From: Symbiodinium natans
Taxonomy: Eukaryota > Sar > Dinophyceae > Suessiales > Symbiodiniaceae
Length of the DNA: 64,000 nt
NCBI GenBank assembly: GCA_905221605.1
Contig: CAJNDS010002311.1
Span: 217,501-281,500 of the forward strand
Direction of reading: 5' to 3'
In this document: one piece after another, positions 60,756 through 64,000 of the stretch
How the letters are laid out: every line of letters begins with the position of its first letter
Position numbering within the stretch: the stretch's first letter is position 1
Program-made: the position numbers and the translations under genes
The notes under the pieces: generated by a model
The model's input: only the letters and a program-made list of their open reading frames with translations
What the model was told of the DNA's origin: nothing
The model's database searches: none

Positions 60756-61095
60756 AGGGTTTTAGGGCTTTAAAGGCTTGAGGGTTGGGTCGGTCAGCTA
60801 ATTAGGCACCTTCAGGCTCCTGGCATCAGGGGTTACGAGCGGCACGAGTTAGTAGGAGTCCTGATGAAGTCCCACTGTATATACTCATACCTGCCATGGC
60901 TGAGACTTGAGGGTTGCGGGTTTAGGGTTTAGGGTTTAGGGTTTAGGGTTTAGGGTTTAGGGCTATTTCCCGGGCGCGCGGATGCTAGGCGCGGAGCGGA
61001 ACCATGGCGATGATGGCGAAGGAGTAGCCAAGATCATCCCTGAGATGTTGGCAGGGTCCGCAGCTTAGTGAAGGACCTTGCCGGTTCTGAACATG

Positions 61096-61213
61096 TAAGC
61101 TATTAATTGCTTAAGACCCAAAAAGTGGAAAGTAATCTCCTTAAAGGGCAATATAGGGATTGTGTGTTTGCTTTTGTTTCTTTAATTGGGGGGGGGTTCT
61201 TCAGCAAAGAGTA
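61096..61213. mobile_element. MITE-like inverted repeat, family I, diverged
   Basis: TTAATTGCTTAAGACCC and GGGGTTCTTCAGCAAAGAGT are the arms, with AAAGGGCAATATAGGGAT inside. Confidence 0.6.
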
Positions 61214-61571
61214 GTAAATGTAACCCCTGAACCCTAAACCCTAGACCAAGCCTTGTAAGCACAGAAGTGCTCTTAGGGGCTAAACACGCGAGCCAAGAAA
61301 AGGGTTAAGCGTTTATGAATAGTAGCGATTCTATATAACCAAGAAGGTTAAAGTCCCCTTGGTACTCGACTACATGTTGAAGAACCCAAGAGACCCAATA
61401 CCCTTGTCCCCCTTCCCCTAAACTCTAGGGTTTAGGGTTTAGGTTGTTTCTTTCCAAGCTCAAGTTCGCGTAGAAGGGGGGGGGGGGGGGGGGGGGGAAC
61501 TACTTGTAATTCCCTGCTGCGTGGCTTCGAACCCCCAGGCAAGAATTGGTGCACAAGCGACAGCTCTGGAC

Positions 61572-61645
61572 ACCCTAAACCCTAAACCCTAAACCCTAAA
61601 CCCTAAACCCTAAACCCTAAACCCTCAACCCTAAGCCCTAAACCG
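61572..61645. repeat. CCCTAAA array
   Basis: About ten units. A second C-rich tract at 61776-61825 flanks the next unique island (61646-61775), and a poly-G run lies at about 61475-61497. Confidence 0.94.
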
Positions 61646-62311
61646 CTCTGGACGTCAAGGGGCAAGCCAAGTCTGACGATCCAGGCGCCCCATGCGAGCA
61701 ACGCCACGAACCTTGTCTTGGCTTGTTTTCGACGGGCGAACTCCCGAAACTACAGGCCTAAACAGAAAGCTTGTTCAACCCCTAAACCCTAAACCCTAAA
61801 CCCTAAACCCTAAACCCTAAACTCCGGTTTAGGGTTGAGGGTTCAGCTCTGCTTTGTGTCTTCTGAAACATCGGATGATGATGATCCCACACAGCTGCAT
61901 GAAAGTGCTCTCTTCCTGTAAACCCTAAACCCTAAACCATACACGGTGATAAGGATTCTTCCCCCCTGGGATTGACGTTACCTCAAGGCTCCTCCTATGT
62001 AGTACCTTTTGCGGGAGATCTACTACAGTTACTACAGTCCCCGAAAATTAACCTCAAAATACTACGTTAGGAGCCTTCAGGAAGGGTGCAAGTAGATGTT
62101 TAGGGTTTGCCCAGTTACATAACCCTGATCTGCACAATGTGTGATAAGGGCCCATACTTCGGAGCCCTATCAACTCGTGTAAGGGACCATACCAAGGGCC
62201 CATGATTCTGACCTGAGAGTTGAGGCCTCAGGCGCTGGAAGGCCCTAAACGCTAAGCCCTAAACCCTACACCCTACACCCTAAACCCTAAACCCGAAACC
62301 CTAAACCCTTT

Positions 62312-62412
62312 TGCTGTCTTGGCCGGCGGCTCGAGGAGGTGGATTTGCTCGCCGAGGAAGGCAAAGGCAGGCTCCTTCCGAGTGCACAAAAAGTGACAAA
62401 GGCGGCTCGAGC
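62312..62412 (+). CDS. Exon-like capped island, plus strand
   Basis: One plus frame is open over the whole island and reads LGRRLEEVDLLAEEGKGRLL then PSAQKVTKAARA, a helical, charged, protein-like segment. CCCTAAA (62260-62310) lies left and TTTAGGG (62413-62475) right. The right edge GA|GCGTTTAGGG offers a GC donor as at 23220. No family was recognised. Confidence 0.45.
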
Positions 62413-62663
62413 GTTTAGGGTTTAGGGTTTAGGGTTCAGGGTTCAGGGTTCAGGGTCCAGGGTTTAGGGTTTAGTGTCTCTTGAAGTAGTTTTCTGTTTT
62501 AAGGGGCATATATTCGGGGATCTTGCTAGGGTATTTAGGGCTACATAGCCTTTAGGGCTGGGATGTTCCCCTCATAAGAACCCCCTAAGCTTTTTTGGGG
62601 TTTAGGGTTAAGGGTTTAGGGTTAAGGGTTAAGGGTTTAGGGTTTAAGGTTTAGGGTTTGACG

Positions 62664-62753
62664 TTGGGGTGTGCGCCCTCATACTAACAGTCCTTCGTAG
62701 GGATTCTAGTACTCCCGATTCTAATCCCTATTAAGGACTGCTGGTGTCCCAAG
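62664..62753. mobile_element. MITE-like inverted repeat, family B, degenerate
   Basis: GTTGGGGTGTGCGCCCTCAT, ACTAACAGTCCTTCGT and AAGGACTGCTGGTGTCCCAA keep the family B order. Confidence 0.7.
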
Positions 62754-62759
62754 TTTAGG

Positions 62760-63500
62760 GTTATATATATATATATGTATGTATCATTGATTTACATACA
62801 ACAGAAAATACAAGCAATGATAAATATTTGCCAGTTTTTTTATAAAATGAAAACATCTTGTGTACGGTAATAAAAAATATTTGTAAATGTAATCATGTAC
62901 CATATTTATGAAACAAGGAAATAACTTATCCACAACAAAACACCGCTGTTCAGTTGGATGAAATAACTTATCCACAACAAAACACCGCTGTTCATTTGGG
63001 GGGGGGGGGGCAAATCAAAGTATTATTAACAACAATAATGTTTCCAACATAAAGTAATTGATAGAAACGTGAAAAATTCCTATATAGTATATCCTGGTTC
63101 TGCACCTGGTGAAAAATTGTGCCATTGAAAAACTGGGTCCAAATATAACTTGGTTTTTAATAGATTCACGGAAACATCATGCATAATTAAACAATAAGAA
63201 AAGTGTTAAACAAATAATACAAGATTATTTTACAGGTTCATTAGCTGAAAATTTACGATTACTTTCAAGATAATTCTGATGCACGGTATTTTGTGTCTGA
63301 TATAAGACAGATACAGGGTGAAGATCTCAAAAACAGATCAAACCTATAATTTGAAATGGCATGAACTATTACACCCAAAATGCGGCTAACCAAAATTTAG
63401 ACGCCCGTACGAAAGTAAAAGTGACACATGTGAATATTGTAAAGGAAAATATTTTGGCAAATGTATGCAACTGCAAGTTCTACTGAAACAACAATACTAT
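62760..63500. other. AT-rich unique block, no gene seen
   Basis: Begins with a short (TA)n run. The base composition and absence of any telomere word set it apart from the preceding 62 kb. A 42-bp tandem duplication lies at 62918-62998. Only short ORFs exist; one plus frame near 63410 reads SDTCEYCKGKYFGKCM, too short to call. Confidence 0.7.
62918..62998. repeat. 42-bp tandem duplication
   Basis: GAAATAACTTATCCACAACA with AAACACCGCTGTTCA occurs at 62918 and again at 62960. It is followed by a poly-G run. Confidence 0.95.
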
Positions 63501-63517
63501 TAAAAGAAAAAACAAAC

Positions 63518-63930
63518 CGCTCTTTCTCTCTTTCTCTCTTTCTCGCTCTCTCTCTCTTTCTCTCTTCTCCCTTGGTCCCTTGGTCCCTTGGTCCCGCGCT
63601 CCCTTGCTCCCTTGCTCCCTTGCTCCCTTTCTCCCTTTCTCCATTTCTCACTTTCTCTCTTTCTCTCTTTCTCTCTTGCTCTCTTGCTCTCTTGCTCTCT
63701 TGCTCTCTTGCTCTCTTGCTCTCTGGCTCTCTGTCTCGCTTTCTCGCTTTCTCTCTTCTCCCTTGGCCCCTTGGTCCCTTGGTCCCTTGCTCCCCTTCTC
63801 CCTCTCCCTTTCTCCCTGTCTCCCTTTCTCCCTTTCTCCCTTTCTCTCTTGCTCTCTTGCTCTCTTGCTCTCTTGCTCTCTTGCTCTCTTGCTCTCTTGC
63901 TCTCTTGCTCCTCCCTCCCTCCCTCACTCC

Positions 63931-63985
<55 letters not shown>

Positions 63986-64000
63986 CTCTCTCTCTCTCTC
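63518..64000. repeat. CT-rich microsatellite with CTCTCTTG and CCCTTGGT units
   Basis: Pyrimidine-only units TCTCTTGC, TCCCTTGG and TTTCTCTC run to the window end. The Arg/Glu-rich ORF on the other strand (REQESKRA repeats) is an artefact of the 8-bp periodicity. Confidence 0.97.

Noticed and set aside
63397-63927. Arg/Glu-rich 176-codon ORF (REQESKRA repeats)
   Set aside because: Translation of an 8-bp-period CT/GA microsatellite; composition is wholly explained by the repeat.
1-64000. CRISPR arrays, tRNA and rRNA genes, bacterial operons
   Set aside because: Direct repeats here are tandem, without unique spacers of constant length. No cloverleaf with CCA-adjacent acceptor or rRNA core sequence was recognised, and there are no intron-free operon-like gene runs.

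Overview
The window looks like nuclear DNA of a dinoflagellate, most probably a Symbiodiniaceae alga. Four things point there. Short and long arrays of the TTTAGGG/CCCTAAA telomere-type heptamer are scattered in both orientations over nearly all 64 kb. A ubiquitin-like plus RCC1-like gene at 24.9-26.6 kb carries the 41-residue repeat (core DGSVVTWGD) that is strongly amplified in Symbiodinium genomes. Coding matter occurs as short, GC-rich, exon-sized islands, some with GC or GT donors and AG|G acceptors. The LTR of a retrotransposon holds an 11-nt match to the 3' end of the dinoflagellate spliced leader. I saw no rRNA, tRNA or CRISPR array and nothing bacterial.

Layout. 1-9.7 kb: telomere-like arrays, a 67-bp satellite, small inverted-repeat (MITE-like) elements and a relic of a dinoflagellate multicopy protein (8.5-8.75 kb). 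9.8-14.8 kb: two larger units bounded by terminal inverted repeats, a 1.44-kb one rich in ACGGGCG motifs and a 3.0-kb one holding a 1.25-kb palindrome and an AT-rich 487-bp dimer. 15-24.5 kb: arrays, MITE-like elements and exon-like pieces, several on the minus strand between 19 and 21.1 kb. 24.9-26.6 kb: the frameshifted RCC1-like gene. 27-38 kb: arrays and many MITE-like elements, some split by arrays, and a last-exon candidate (38.05-38.29 kb, minus). 38.4-47.2 kb: a complete, very young LTR retrotransposon. 47.3-62.7 kb: arrays, islands, MITE-like elements and microsatellites. 62.76-64.0 kb: an AT-rich block and a CT-rich microsatellite unlike the rest.

The centrepiece is the 8,844-bp LTR element: identical 287-bp LTRs, 5-bp target duplication CCCTA, a primer site matching an initiator-tRNA(Met) anticodon arm (Ty1/copia-style half-tRNA priming) and a polypurine tract. 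It has no recognisable protease, integrase, reverse transcriptase or RNase H. It encodes two long overlapping ORFs. ORF1 (1485 aa) has WW, S1-like, MLLE/PABC-like, three CCCH and SAM-like segments; ORF2 (1248 aa) has three CCCH fingers and a lysine-rich tail. ORF2 lies in the -1 frame with an A_AAA_AAG heptamer in the overlap. I read it as a pol-less, RNA-binding-protein-coding LTR element mobilised in trans.

The second theme is traffic between telomere-like arrays and small inverted-repeat elements. Families are lettered A-M here for reference. Members of families A, B, E and K are each split by a CCCTAAA array, with unsplit copies in the same window, while a family C element sits inside an array. 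Many exon-like islands have CCCTAAA on the left and TTTAGGG on the right, the arrangement of a telomere-capped linear fragment. All family and boundary calls were made by eye; coordinates of repeats are approximate to a few bases.
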